Shown here piece by piece: positions 52,978 through 61,242 of a stretch of DNA of 64,000 nt. Every line of letters begins with the position of its first letter. The stretch's first letter is position 1. The DNA is taken from positions 1 through 64,000 of the forward strand of contig NZ_JAQQKW010000009.1 of assembly GCF_028550395.1 (NCBI RefSeq), read 5' to 3'. Source of the DNA: Asticcacaulis currens (GTDB taxonomy: Bacteria > Pseudomonadota > Alphaproteobacteria > Caulobacterales > Caulobacteraceae). The position numbers were made by a program, and so were the translations under genes. The notes under the pieces were generated by a model. That model made no database searches and was not told the DNA's origin. It worked only from the letters and a program-made list of their open reading frames with translations.

Positions 52978-54333
52978 CTATTCCCCCCTTTGCTGTTGTT
53001 TCTTTTCCCGCAATTGTGCCCAGTATTCAAGCCTTTGTCGCGTCTTTCCCTCGTGCCCCTCGCCCTTCGGATCGTAGAAACGCGGCCTTGCCATACCGTC
53101 CGGAAAATAGTTCTGCCCCGAAAACCCGTCGGGGTCATCCGGGTCGTAGATATAGCCTTCACCATAGCCCAGTTGTTTCATCAATTTCGTCGGGGCATTG
53201 CGGATGACTTCGGGCGGGTCCAGCGTCGCGGTGTCCTTCGCCGCCTTCATCGCCGCCTTGAAGGCCGTATAGACGGCGTTCGATTTGGGGGCCGAGGCCA
53301 TGTGCACCAGCGCCTGAGCAATGGCCAGTTCGCCTTCCGGAGAGCCCAGCACCTCATAGGTTTCGCGCGCCGCATTGGTCATGATCAGCGACATGGGATC
53401 GGAATTTCCGATGTCTTCGGAGGCCATGCGCTGCATCCGCCGCACAATATAAAGCGGGTCTTCGCCCCCCTGAAGCATCCGCGCGAACCAGTAGAGCGCC
53501 GCGTCGGGGTCGGACCCGCGCACCGACTTATGCAGGGCCGAGATCAGGTTGTAGTGGCCTTCGCGGTCCTTATCGTAATTGGGGCGGCGCTTTTGCAGGT
53601 TTTGCAGCAGGGCCTCGCTGTTCAGCGGCGCCTCAAAACCCATAGACGCCAGAGACTCGATCAGGGTCAACAGATAGCGCCCGTCGCCGTCAGCCAGGCC
53701 TTTCAGCATCTCCTTCGCCTCGTCCATCAGCGGCAGGGCGTGCCCCAGATGCGTTTCGGCGCGGGTGATGAGCTTGTCCATCGCCTCATCGTCGAGGCGT
53801 TTCAGCACAAACACCTGACAGCGCGACAAAAGCGCGCCGTTTAGCTCAAACGACGGGTTTTCCGTCGTCGCCCCGATCAGGGTGACCACGCCGGCTTCGA
53901 CATAGGGCAGGAAGCTGTCCTGCTGGGCGCGGTTAAAGCGATGGATTTCATCGACAAACAGGACGCTGCGCACCCCCTGATTGCGACGGGCCTGCGCATA
54001 TTCAAAGGCCTTTTTCAGATCGGCGACGCCGGAAAAAACCGCCGAAATCTGCTGAAACTCATAGCCGACGCTGGCGGCCAGCAACCGCGCAATGGTCGTC
54101 TTGCCGACGCCCGGCGGCCCCCACAGGATCAGCGACGGCAAAAACCCGCGATCGACGGCGCGCGCAATAGCCCCGCCTTCGCCCAGCAGATGATCCTGCC
54201 CCACGATCTCGGACAGGGCCTGCGGCCGCAAACGCTCAGCCAGCGGCTTGAACCCTTCGGGCGCGGCGGTCAGGGTCGGGGCGGACGGCGTCAGGCCAGC
54301 CGCCTGAAACAGGTCATGGGGCGCAGAAGACAT
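52978..54333 (-). CDS. rarA: Replication-associated recombination protein A (RarA/MgsA)
   Basis: A 451-residue AAA+ ATPase of the RarA/MgsA/WRNIP1 family. Walker A GPPGVGKT is at residues 72-79, Walker B is LFVDEIHRFN and the sensor region is LIGATTENPSFELN. It acts at stalled replication forks, usually with SSB. I chose the ATG at 54333 because the LexA box begins 2 bp upstream; the earlier ATG at 54351 would put the box inside the gene. There is no clear ribosome site between them, so the transcript may be leaderless. Confidence 0.95.
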   Translation of the reverse strand: MSSAPHDLFQAAGLTPSAPTLTAAPEGFKPLAERLRPQALSEIVGQDHLLGEGGAIARAVDRGFLPSLILWGPPGVGKTTIARLLAASVGYEFQQISAVFSGVADLKKAFEYAQARRNQGVRSVLFVDEIHRFNRAQQDSFLPYVEAGVVTLIGATTENPSFELNGALLSRCQVFVLKRLDDEAMDKLITRAETHLGHALPLMDEAKEMLKGLADGDGRYLLTLIESLASMGFEAPLNSEALLQNLQKRRPNYDKDREGHYNLISALHKSVRGSDPDAALYWFARMLQGGEDPLYIVRRMQRMASEDIGNSDPMSLIMTNAARETYEVLGSPEGELAIAQALVHMASAPKSNAVYTAFKAAMKAAKDTATLDPPEVIRNAPTKLMKQLGYGEGYIYDPDDPDGFSGQNYFPDGMARPRFYDPKGEGHEGKTRQRLEYWAQLREKKQQQRGE

Positions 54334-54334
54334 G

Positions 54335-54349
54335 GAACATGTATAGAAC
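54335..54349 (-). promoter_or_regulatory. LexA (SOS) box upstream of rarA
   Basis: On the minus strand GTTC-TATACAT-GTTC is an exact alphaproteobacterial LexA box (GTTC-N7-GTTC). It lies directly before the rarA start, so LexA would block the promoter or early transcription and DNA damage would induce the gene. Confidence 0.82.
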
Positions 54350-54410
54350 ATGTTGCCGGGACAGGAAAAGCCGTGAAATGGACCATCCTCGGGTTTTTTC
54401 TCGATCTGGC

Positions 54411-54480
54411 TCCGTCCTCTCCTCCCTGTCGCGTTAGCGATGGGGAGGTGGATGCGAGTGAAACGAGGAGACGGAGGAGG
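54411..54480. repeat. Palindromic repeat, CTCCCT...GACGGA family, copy 1
   Basis: It starts TCCGTCCTCTCCTCCCTGTC and ends GAGACGGAGGAGG, so its ends are inverted repeats. An internal hairpin is GTCGCG-TTA-GCGAT. It lies upstream of rarA on the other side of the LexA box. A related inverted copy is at 54557-54638. Confidence 0.7.
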
Positions 54481-54527
54481 ATTGCGCCGTTAGTAGTCAC
54501 ATACACGGCACTTGGGAGGTACGCACT

Positions 54528-55142
54528 TCAAAAGCCAGTGCAGGCTCCTCTTCCGAGTCTCCCCTCCGTCCGCTCACGGCGTTCGCGGCCACCCGCACCG
54601 GCGGCCCGATCCCCGCGGCAAGGCCGCAGGGAGGAGAGTTCGCCTGACTTTTTATACGGCGTACCGTCGGGCCATTTGCCAATGCGGGCTGCGCGTTGTT
54701 CGCGCATCTGAGCCTGTTTATCGGCCCAGCCCTTTGACCACTCACCGTGTGGAGATGTCGCGGGCGTTGCCTGAGGTTTCGCCGCCTCTGACGGTTCGAG
54801 GACCGCCGCCCCTCGCGTTACGGGGCTGTCTCTCTCCTCTCCTGTAAGCCCGCCGGGGCGCAACGGCGGCGGCGGCGGATCGGCGCGAAGGCGGCGAGAC
54901 GCAGCGGACGTCTCGGCTGTTGCTTCTTTGACCGGCTTCGGTTTCGCCTTCAGCAACGGCGTGTATATTCCCCGCAACATCCGCTCGACGGCCATGATGG
55001 CGCGGGCCGTTCGGCCAATCTCGATAGCCGTCGTCGGACGCGGCGCGGTTTCGAGCGCGGTCAGAATCTGATCCGCAAGGCGAATCAGGCGGTCATAGGC
55101 GGCGGTGTGGGCGGCGGGGATGTGAGCGGCGATCTGTGTCAT
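54528..55142 (-). CDS. Hypothetical protein with repeat-derived C-terminus
   Basis: A 204-residue protein from the ATG at 55142. The N-terminal half is helical with a pattern of the form YDRLIRLADQILTALETAPR, ending at RGIYTPLLKAKP. The middle is Pro-rich, and a segment ARIGKWPDGTPYKK occurs near residue 160. The last ~38 residues (LRPCRGDRAAGAGGRERR, then EGRLGRGACTGF) are translated from a palindromic repeat copy (54557-54638), so the true end may be near residue 165. Family unknown. Confidence 0.6.
   Translation of the reverse strand: MTQIAAHIPAAHTAAYDRLIRLADQILTALETAPRPTTAIEIGRTARAIMAVERMLRGIYTPLLKAKPKPVKEATAETSAASRRLRADPPPPPLRPGGLTGEERDSPVTRGAAVLEPSEAAKPQATPATSPHGEWSKGWADKQAQMREQRAARIGKWPDGTPYKKSGELSSLRPCRGDRAAGAGGRERRERTEGRLGRGACTGF
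54557..54638. repeat. Palindromic repeat, CTCCCT...GACGGA family, copy 2 (inverted)
   Basis: Read on the minus strand it starts CTCTCCTCCCTGCGG, continues with hairpins (CGGCCTTGCCGCG and CCGCGAACGCCGTGAGCGG) and ends ACGGAGGGGAGA. It is inverted relative to 54411-54480 and is translated as the C-terminus of the hypothetical protein. Confidence 0.65.
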
Positions 55143-55240
55143 GGGCTCAGCATGACAGAGGTTCACGCTGCGGGGACAGATTGTGAGAAAACGCGCTTAA
55201 GTGATTGAAATTGTGCATGTCTCAGCGGGGATAGATTTTT

Positions 55241-55366
55241 GCCACGGATAGACACGGATGGCGGGCTTCGCCCGCCGAACACGGATGCTCTGCGCTCTGT
55301 GCCTCTCAGTTGCGCAATGAATATCCGTGAGGCCGCGCCAGCGGCCATCCGTGTCTATCCGTGGTT
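55241..55366. repeat. CCAC(A/G)GAT-family palindromic element, copy B
   Basis: It runs from GCCACGGATAGACACGGATG to TATCCGTGGTTA, so its ends are inverted repeats. Internal GGCGGGCTTCGCCCGCC is a hairpin. Its right half (from about 55312) is nearly identical to that of copy C. Confidence 0.8.
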
Positions 55367-55445
55367 AAAAAAAACAAAGGGCTTCGCCCAAACAAATAAG
55401 AGCGAAGACGTCCGCACCGGCGTTTGAAACTCCAAAGCAGAGAAT

Positions 55446-55573
55446 CTCCACAGATGACACAGATGCGGCGGGCAAAGCCCGCCTGACACAGATGATCCGC
55501 GCACCGAACCTCTCAGGCGCACAATGAATATCCGTGAGGCCGCGCCAGCGGCTATCCGTGTCTATCCGTGGTT
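55446..55573. repeat. CCAC(A/G)GAT-family palindromic element, copy C
   Basis: It begins TCCACAGATGACACAGATGC and ends CTATCCGTGGTT. The ~50-bp right half, from GAATATCCGTGAGGCCGCGC on, differs from copy B at only one or two bases. The left half is of the CACAGAT variety. Confidence 0.8.
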
Positions 55574-55582
55574 TAAAACCCC

Positions 55583-55900
55583 TCAAAAACTCTCGAAATC
55601 TTCCGACAGGCGCATATGTTCGATGATCGTCTCACGCGCCTCATCATCGGCGTGCGACAGGTCCAGCACCGCATCGCCGGACTCGAGCACACGCACCGCC
55701 AGCACCTCACCCATATAGGCAAAGCGCGGCACCTTGGGGCCGAACAGGCGCTCACGCCGCGCCTCGACCTGCACGTCCAGCGTCCGGGCCAGCGCCGCCT
55801 CAATCGACTTAAGGGAAATGGCCGTCTGTCCCTTGTCACGGGGAAAGCGTATCACGCCGAAGTTCCGGCGATCCAACTCAAAGCGCACGCGCTGCGACAT
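55583..55900 (-). CDS. Hypothetical protein
   Basis: A 105-residue protein, acidic at its C-terminus (ETIIEHMRLSEDFESF), mixed alpha/beta in appearance, with no signal peptide, membrane helix or known motif. It lies between repeat copy C and the HNH gene on the same strand. I do not recognise it. Confidence 0.6.
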   Translation of the reverse strand: MSQRVRFELDRRNFGVIRFPRDKGQTAISLKSIEAALARTLDVQVEARRERLFGPKVPRFAYMGEVLAVRVLESGDAVLDLSHADDEARETIIEHMRLSEDFESF

Positions 55901-55944
55901 GTCTTACTCAGCCCGAAGAATACCCATATACGCCCCTCACCCCG

Positions 55945-56505
55945 TCAGGGTTCGAGCAGCGTATCCCAATACAGGTAATCTACCCAACTTTCGTGAAGAT
56001 AGTGAGGCGGAAAACGCCGTCCCAGCTCCTGAAGCTGATACATTGTCGGGCGGTGTGGATTTTTGGCCAGTGCCATCTGTGCCTGTTGGGGTGTTTTTCC
56101 CCCTTTACGCAAGTTGCAGGGGGCGCAGGCGGTAATGATATTGGTCCAGGTGGACTTGCCGCCCTGCGAAACGGGCAGCACATGGTCAAAGGTGAGGTCG
56201 TGGCGGCAGCCGCAATACTGGCAACTGAACTGATCGCGCAGGAAGACATTATAGCGCGTGAAGGCCGGCGGACGGTTCTGGTCGATATAGGTCTTGAGGC
56301 TGATGACGCTGGGCAGACGCATGGTCATCGAGGGCGAGCGGATTTCGACATCATAGGTCGAAACCACATCGACTCGACCTTCGAACACCGCCTTCACGAC
56401 ATCCTGCCACGGCCGGGTCGAAAGCGGGTAATAGGAGAGCGGCCTGAAATCGGCGTTCAGGACCAGGGCCCGCCAGTCAGAGGGCGGATTTTTCAGGACC
56501 TGCAT
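55945..56505 (-). CDS. HNH endonuclease
   Basis: A 186-residue protein. The HNH/zinc part is RDQFSCQYCGCRHDLTFDHV, then SQGGKSTWTNIITACAPCNL, with two Cys-x-x-Cys pairs. An N-terminal ~70-residue domain (VLNADFRPLSYYPLSTRPWQ) is typical of this widespread family. I chose the ATG at 56505, with GGAGG 5 nt upstream; an in-frame ATG at 56517 lies in that ribosome site. Target is unknown. Confidence 0.92.
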   Translation of the reverse strand: MQVLKNPPSDWRALVLNADFRPLSYYPLSTRPWQDVVKAVFEGRVDVVSTYDVEIRSPSMTMRLPSVISLKTYIDQNRPPAFTRYNVFLRDQFSCQYCGCRHDLTFDHVLPVSQGGKSTWTNIITACAPCNLRKGGKTPQQAQMALAKNPHRPTMYQLQELGRRFPPHYLHESWVDYLYWDTLLEP

Positions 56506-56647
56506 GGACGCCTCCATGCGATCGGAGATGCAACGGGATAATCGTACCGGAAGACCGAACTCCTTCTAGCTGAGAAGCTTATCCACAAGCTCAGTAAGAA
56601 CCCGATTCCACAAAAAGAAAACAGTGAACTTTGCATGACAGGCAGGA

Positions 56648-58579
56648 TTACGCCCCAGATGTACTGTGGCGGCGGACCTCCGAGCCTTCAAGATGAACCA
56701 AACGTCTGCGCAACCAGTCATATGCCGGTACACTTTCAACTGCCAGTGCCGCCCCGTGCGGTTGAAGCACCCTCAGCACGTCGTCCATAAATGCGTTTTT
56801 GATATCCATCTCCGCCTTACGGTCACGACAGATATATAGGGCGATATATTGCACGATCGCCGGATCATCCGGGAAGCTGCGCTTGGCGATCCATAGGGAT
56901 TTGATGGCATAATGTACGGCAAGGACCCGCTTGAGCGCGCTCAGTGTAGCTTCCGGCAGATGCGGTGGCTCAAGCGTCGTGGTGGGTGGTAACCGCGAAA
57001 AATGATCCTGTACACGCTCCCTGAAACGCTCGGCCTCTATTATGCCTTCGATAATCTGCGCGTTTTTCGGATTGTCCGGATCAAACTGCGCATAATACGC
57101 GGCTAAACCGTACAAAGCCTGTTCGCGTTGACCATGATCGGCACCGTCAAGTACGGGTTGCATGTGTTCAACCCCCTTTGCATCCCCTTGATCCAGGTAG
57201 AATTGTGCGACACGGCGCCGCACAATCAGATCGTCAGGATGAGACTGCGCCCAAGCTTCTGCCAGAGCCTGTGCCGTCGCCACATCGCCTTCATACTCGA
57301 TAAGGTTGACACGCTCCCAATAAGGCTCTTCATCAAGCGAGCCTTGCGCCGCCATCGTATCGAGTTCCCGCCGACGGGCACGCATACTTTCGGCTTGCTT
57401 GTAAATATCCTCCCATACCGGCGCCGCTTCGCGCCACCACTCGGCGTCAAAACGTTCCACCAGTTGCGTCGTAAGCGCGTCGCTTAGAAATCCCTTAGCG
57501 CCGCTATACTCGACGACTGCAAGTGCCGGTGTCGCTTCTCCAAGGGCGGCCAACCGGTCTGAGAGGCAGGGATGCGTATCGTGCAAGTCTGTTTGTCTTT
57601 TTAGCGCCTCAGATAAGGCCTGTGCCTGATCGGCCTCTGCGGGCTGTTCGGCGAAACGCATGGCCAGTCCTGCATAGGGTAAGGTCGCCGGTGCTTTCGC
57701 CGTGCGATTATAGTTTTGCAGGGCGTCCCAGTGCGCGGCAAAGCGATGCCCTTCCGCACTGACTCGCACCAGAGCCGACGCCGCCGTTGCCGGACCCGCC
57801 ACCAGAGCGGCGCACCGATCGGCCTCGTATTCATTCGAGCGCGCCAAGACGAAGCTGTAGGCATTGAACCAAGGACCATACCAGTTGAAAAAGCCCTTAA
57901 GCACAGACGCCATGCCACCGGTCTCAAAGGCATAGGACAGGCGCGCCCACGTTTGACGCACCCGATAAATCCAAGCCGATAACTTACCGTGCGCACCCGC
58001 CAGATGGCCGTACTCATGCGCGATCACCGCCTTCACCTCGCTTTCGGATAAGGCCATCAGCAAGGGTAAGCCAAGCAACAGATAATTGTCGTGCCAACCG
58101 AATATACCTAAACGCGGAACCTGCACGATAGCGGCGTTGAACTCGTCAGTGACCAGGACCTTTTTAACCTTGGGACCTCTGGTCAGGCGGCGAATCTCCT
58201 CAAGTGCAGCAAACAAAGCCGGAGCCTCACGAGCGGCGACAACGACACCTTTTGGGGTTTCAAATCTTATCCACAAGGCGCGCACCAGGTAGAAACCCAT
58301 TACCAGAAAGACAATTGCCACCTTGGCCAGCAACGCCACCAGATGTGTGGCTATGGCAATGACGACAACCCCTACAGTCAGTACGATCAGCCCGCCCAAT
58401 ACCAACGCCAGAAAGGCGTAGCCCATCAGCGCCGCACCCAGCACCCGCCAGCGGTAGGCCTCCGGATGATCTCGTGAAAAGGCCTCCAGTTGCTCGACCA
58501 TAGGCCGATAGCGATCTTCAATAACACCGCCCAAACCCCAGGGCGTCTGCACCTTGGGAATTTCAATTGTCCGCCCCAT
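56648..58579 (-). CDS. M48-family metalloprotease, membrane-anchored
   Basis: A 643-residue protein with three N-terminal membrane helices (two adjacent around residues 45-115). The zinc motif HEYGH is at residues 188-192 (AVIAHEYGHLAGAH), followed by ESEYEADRC with the third ligand, in SNEYEADRCAAL. The C-terminal ~250 residues are helical (TPR-like). Start ATG 58579 has AGGGGGGAG just upstream; an ATG at 58630 is without one. Similar proteins act in envelope quality control. Confidence 0.88.
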   Translation of the reverse strand: MGRTIEIPKVQTPWGLGGVIEDRYRPMVEQLEAFSRDHPEAYRWRVLGAALMGYAFLALVLGGLIVLTVGVVVIAIATHLVALLAKVAIVFLVMGFYLVRALWIRFETPKGVVVAAREAPALFAALEEIRRLTRGPKVKKVLVTDEFNAAIVQVPRLGIFGWHDNYLLLGLPLLMALSESEVKAVIAHEYGHLAGAHGKLSAWIYRVRQTWARLSYAFETGGMASVLKGFFNWYGPWFNAYSFVLARSNEYEADRCAALVAGPATAASALVRVSAEGHRFAAHWDALQNYNRTAKAPATLPYAGLAMRFAEQPAEADQAQALSEALKRQTDLHDTHPCLSDRLAALGEATPALAVVEYSGAKGFLSDALTTQLVERFDAEWWREAAPVWEDIYKQAESMRARRRELDTMAAQGSLDEEPYWERVNLIEYEGDVATAQALAEAWAQSHPDDLIVRRRVAQFYLDQGDAKGVEHMQPVLDGADHGQREQALYGLAAYYAQFDPDNPKNAQIIEGIIEAERFRERVQDHFSRLPPTTTLEPPHLPEATLSALKRVLAVHYAIKSLWIAKRSFPDDPAIVQYIALYICRDRKAEMDIKNAFMDDVLRVLQPHGAALAVESVPAYDWLRRRLVHLEGSEVRRHSTSGA

Positions 58580-58663
58580 AAACTCCCCCCTAATTGCCAC
58601 GACGGTGCCTTTCCACCGCGCTTTCACCATGACCGTACCTGTTTAATCTGATAGATCAAGAGG

Positions 58664-59491
58664 ATGACCTACCGCACCCGTTTTGCCCCCTCGCCGACCG
58701 GCTACCTGCATCTGGGTCATGCCTATGCGGCCCTGACGGCGTTTGAAGCGGCGCGGCAGGCGGGCGGGGAGTGCCTGTTGCGGATCGAAGACATAGACCG
58801 CACGCGCTGCCGCTCGGAATACGAGACGGGGGTGTATGAAGACCTGCGCGGGCTGGGGCTGGGGTGGCCGCAACCGGTATTGCGGCAATCCGATCATCTG
58901 GCCGACTATGAGGCGGCGCTGGAGACCTTGCGGGCACGCGGGCTGGTCTATGCCTGTTACAAGACGCGCAAGGAGCTGGCGCAGGCGGCGCAGGGGGCCC
59001 CGCAGGAAGGGGACGCTGTAGCGGAGAATGGACCAGCTGAGCGCGAACCCTCATGGCGTCTGTCCTTGGCGGCGGCGCGTGAAGCGCTGTGCGCAAAGTG
59101 GGACCGCCTGGGTTTTGTCGAAAACGGTCACGGACCCGACGGCGAAACCGGCCCGCAGACGGCGCGGCCTGAGGTCAATGGCGATGTGGTGCTGGGGCGC
59201 AAGGATATCGGCGTCGCCTACCATCTGGCGGTGGTGATTGACGATGCGCGGCAGGGCATTACGCACATCCACCGTGGCCACGATCTGTTTGCCGCCACCC
59301 ATACGCAGGTTCTGCTGCAAGGTTTGCTGGGTTTGCCGACGCCGGTGTATCGGCATCACGCCTTGCTGCTCGACGATCAGGGAAGACGACTTGCCAAACG
59401 CAAGGACTCCAAAAGCCTACGTGACTACCGGCACGAAGGCATGGACGCCGAAGCGATAAGAGCCCTGATCGCAGCGACGCCGAAGGCGTGA
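58664..59491 (+). CDS. gluQ: Glutamyl-Q tRNA(Asp) synthetase
   Basis: A 275-residue truncated class I synthetase that adds Glu to queuosine in tRNA(Asp). It has RFAPSPTGYLHLGHAYAALT, containing the HLGH motif, and RLAKRKDSKSLRD, the KMSKS-type loop, with no anticodon-binding domain. In the zinc-knuckle region the sequence is VYACYKTRKEL, with only one of the usual Cys-x-Cys pair, so zinc binding is probably lost. It is divergent from the M48 gene. Confidence 0.92.
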   Translation: MTYRTRFAPSPTGYLHLGHAYAALTAFEAARQAGGECLLRIEDIDRTRCRSEYETGVYEDLRGLGLGWPQPVLRQSDHLADYEAALETLRARGLVYACYKTRKELAQAAQGAPQEGDAVAENGPAEREPSWRLSLAAAREALCAKWDRLGFVENGHGPDGETGPQTARPEVNGDVVLGRKDIGVAYHLAVVIDDARQGITHIHRGHDLFAATHTQVLLQGLLGLPTPVYRHHALLLDDQGRRLAKRKDSKSLRDYRHEGMDAEAIRALIAATPKA

Positions 59492-59513
59492 AAGAGTCTC
59501 ACCACGGATAACG

Positions 59514-59546
59514 AAAAGCCGCCCCGCAGAACGGGACGGCCTTTTT
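59514..59546. terminator. Bidirectional terminator between gluQ and cspA
   Basis: AAAAGCCGCCCCG and CGGGACGGCCTTTTT fold into a stem with one bulge and one mismatch around a 5-nt loop. A runs on one side and T runs on the other suit both convergent genes. Confidence 0.75.
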
Positions 59547-59569
59547 GAAAACCCTTAAAGATAAGGGAA

Positions 59570-59773
59570 TTACAGCAGTTGCAGATTGACAGCGGCGGTC
59601 TTGCCGCGCTCGGTCTGAAGCTCGTAGGAGAGCTTCTGACCGTCCGCCAGCCCTTGCAGGCCCGCGCGCTGAACAGCGGTGATGTGGACAAAGACGTCGT
59701 TACCGCCTTCGGCCGGTTGAATAAAACCAAAACCCTTGGTGGCATTGAACCACTTAACCGTACCTTCGGCCAT
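59570..59773 (-). CDS. cspA: Cold-shock protein (CspA family)
   Basis: A 67-residue cold-shock domain with RNP1-like KGFGFIQP and RNP2-like VFVHI. It binds single-stranded nucleic acid. A ribosome site AAGGAG lies 7 nt before the ATG. The 5' region is long (up to ~390 bp), as for cold-shock genes regulated by mRNA structure. Confidence 0.95.
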   Translation of the reverse strand: MAEGTVKWFNATKGFGFIQPAEGGNDVFVHITAVQRAGLQGLADGQKLSYELQTERGKTAAVNLQLL

Positions 59774-60159
59774 GTGCTCTCCTTAGTCAAAAGCAGTATC
59801 GAGGTGTTCGGGAGCAAACCTCCCCTACAATCGTCGTTCTCGGTAGCGCAGTTTGAGTTCAGGAAACCGGGAAATCCCGCTTCCGAGCAGTCGGCAGCCA
59901 GATCACGAATTGCGACAGAGATTAAGACGCAGCTTTCGGAAGCGGTCAAATAAAAATCCCATATATTTCCTCGGATGCGGCAATAAATCGCTGTTACGGG
60001 GACGGACAGTTAAAGTTCATTATTAATACTTACTCTGGGCCATCATGTGTTACTTTACCGCATGAGATGAGAGCCGCCCCTCCCTTGACACCGCCAAGGT
60101 GCTTGTCGGTTCGCACGAACACGCCTAACAATAGCCGCCTATTGCTTTCAAAGGCTGCC
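59774..60159. other. Intergenic region, probably cspA leader and promoter
   Basis: No gene is seen. The cspA leader and both divergent promoters should be here. No -35/-10 pair stands out. An in-frame ATG for the plus-strand gene lies at 60067 but has no support. Confidence 0.5.
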
Positions 60160-61242
60160 ATGCGTTTGTCGCCGCCCCGTCAATCCGTCCTGAGACGCCT
60201 GCTTCTGCGTCAGGTGTTGCGCCTGCCGTTTGCCGTGCTGAAATTCCTCTCCGGCGGCGGCATCGTCCACGTAGACGGGCGCACGCTCGACACGCAGATC
60301 ACCTTTCTTTGGAAGACTTTTTTCGCGCGTCAGGATCAGCGCACGCCGCTCAGCCTGACCGGCACCTCGGTCGAAGGGGCGCGCGAAGACTGGCAGGAAG
60401 CAGCGGCCCTGATGAGCGCGGGGTCTGAGGTCCGGGTGAAGGTCGAAACCGCCGGAGATGGCGGGCTGGTCAATGGCCAATTGATCCGGCCGCAGCGTAT
60501 CGACCACAATTCCCCGCTGCTGGTGCTGTTCCATGACGGGGGCGGCGTGCTGGGCGGCCCCGAACTGAGCCTCGCCTTCGCCAGCCTGCTGGCGCATGAG
60601 GCGCGCTGTCCGGTGTTTTTACCCGCCTATCGCCTGGCCCCCGAACACCGCTTTCCGGCGGGGTATGACGACGCGCGAATGGCGTGGGACTGGGCGCTGG
60701 CCAATCTGGGCCGATTAGGCGCGACCTCGGGTCAGGCGGCCATCGGTGGCATTGGTATGGGCGGCAATATGGCCGCGCGCCTGTGTCTGGATCTGCGCCG
60801 CGATTTCAAGCCCCTGCCCGTGGCGCAGCTTTTGGTCACGCCGCTGCTTGACCTGTCGGACCCAGACCTGAAAACGAGCCGCTTCGCTCGAAGTTGGCCG
60901 ATCAGCGCCGCCGATCTTGATATCATGATCGGCCACTATGCCGGCGCGGGCACGGGCCTGAGCGATGTCGCCCTGTCCCCCCTGCGCGAAGAGGTGATCA
61001 ATGGTCAGCCCAAGACCCTGATCGTCTCCGGCGGGCTTGATCCGCTGGCGGCTCAGGCCGAACGCTATGCGCGGCGTCTGATGGAAGGCCGCACGCACAC
61101 CCTCTATCGCCGCTATGACACCCTGCCTCTGGGCTTTCCGCTGTTTGCCGGGGTGGTCGATCACGCTCAGGCCGCCGTGCGCGATATGGCGGCGCTGTGG
61201 AGTGAACTGACCACCTCACCGGATCAGGACGCCGGGGTGTAG
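60160..61242 (+). CDS. HSL-type alpha/beta-hydrolase pseudoenzyme
   Basis: A 360-residue protein of the hormone-sensitive-lipase (alpha/beta-hydrolase-3) family, with LVLFHDGGGVLGG (usual HGGG), PAYRLAPEHRFPA and Asp294 in SGGLDPLAAQAERY. The catalytic serine motif GDSAGG is replaced by GIGMGG (197-202), so Ser is Gly199, and the HGF motif is LGF (Leu324), so His is lost as well. Two triad members are missing, so it is probably not an active esterase. The start is uncertain: ATG 60160 gives a sensible N-terminus, and 60067 is also in frame. Its 3' end overlaps the AbgT gene by 19 bp. Confidence 0.85.
   Translation: MRLSPPRQSVLRRLLLRQVLRLPFAVLKFLSGGGIVHVDGRTLDTQITFLWKTFFARQDQRTPLSLTGTSVEGAREDWQEAAALMSAGSEVRVKVETAGDGGLVNGQLIRPQRIDHNSPLLVLFHDGGGVLGGPELSLAFASLLAHEARCPVFLPAYRLAPEHRFPAGYDDARMAWDWALANLGRLGATSGQAAIGGIGMGGNMAARLCLDLRRDFKPLPVAQLLVTPLLDLSDPDLKTSRFARSWPISAADLDIMIGHYAGAGTGLSDVALSPLREEVINGQPKTLIVSGGLDPLAAQAERYARRLMEGRTHTLYRRYDTLPLGFPLFAGVVDHAQAAVRDMAALWSELTTSPDQDAGV

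Larger units (their letters stand above)
55143..55582. other. Intergenic region made mostly of two palindromic elements
   Basis: This 440-bp stretch has no convincing gene. It is largely two copies of the CCAC(A/G)GAT-family element described separately (55241-55366 and 55446-55573), with ~80 bp of plain sequence between them. Apparent short reading frames run through the repeats. Confidence 0.75.

Noticed and set aside
55143-55582. Possible CRISPR-like or tandem array in the repeat-rich gap
   Set aside because: There are only two larger elements with inverted ends, not many short direct repeats with unique spacers, and no cas gene is nearby.
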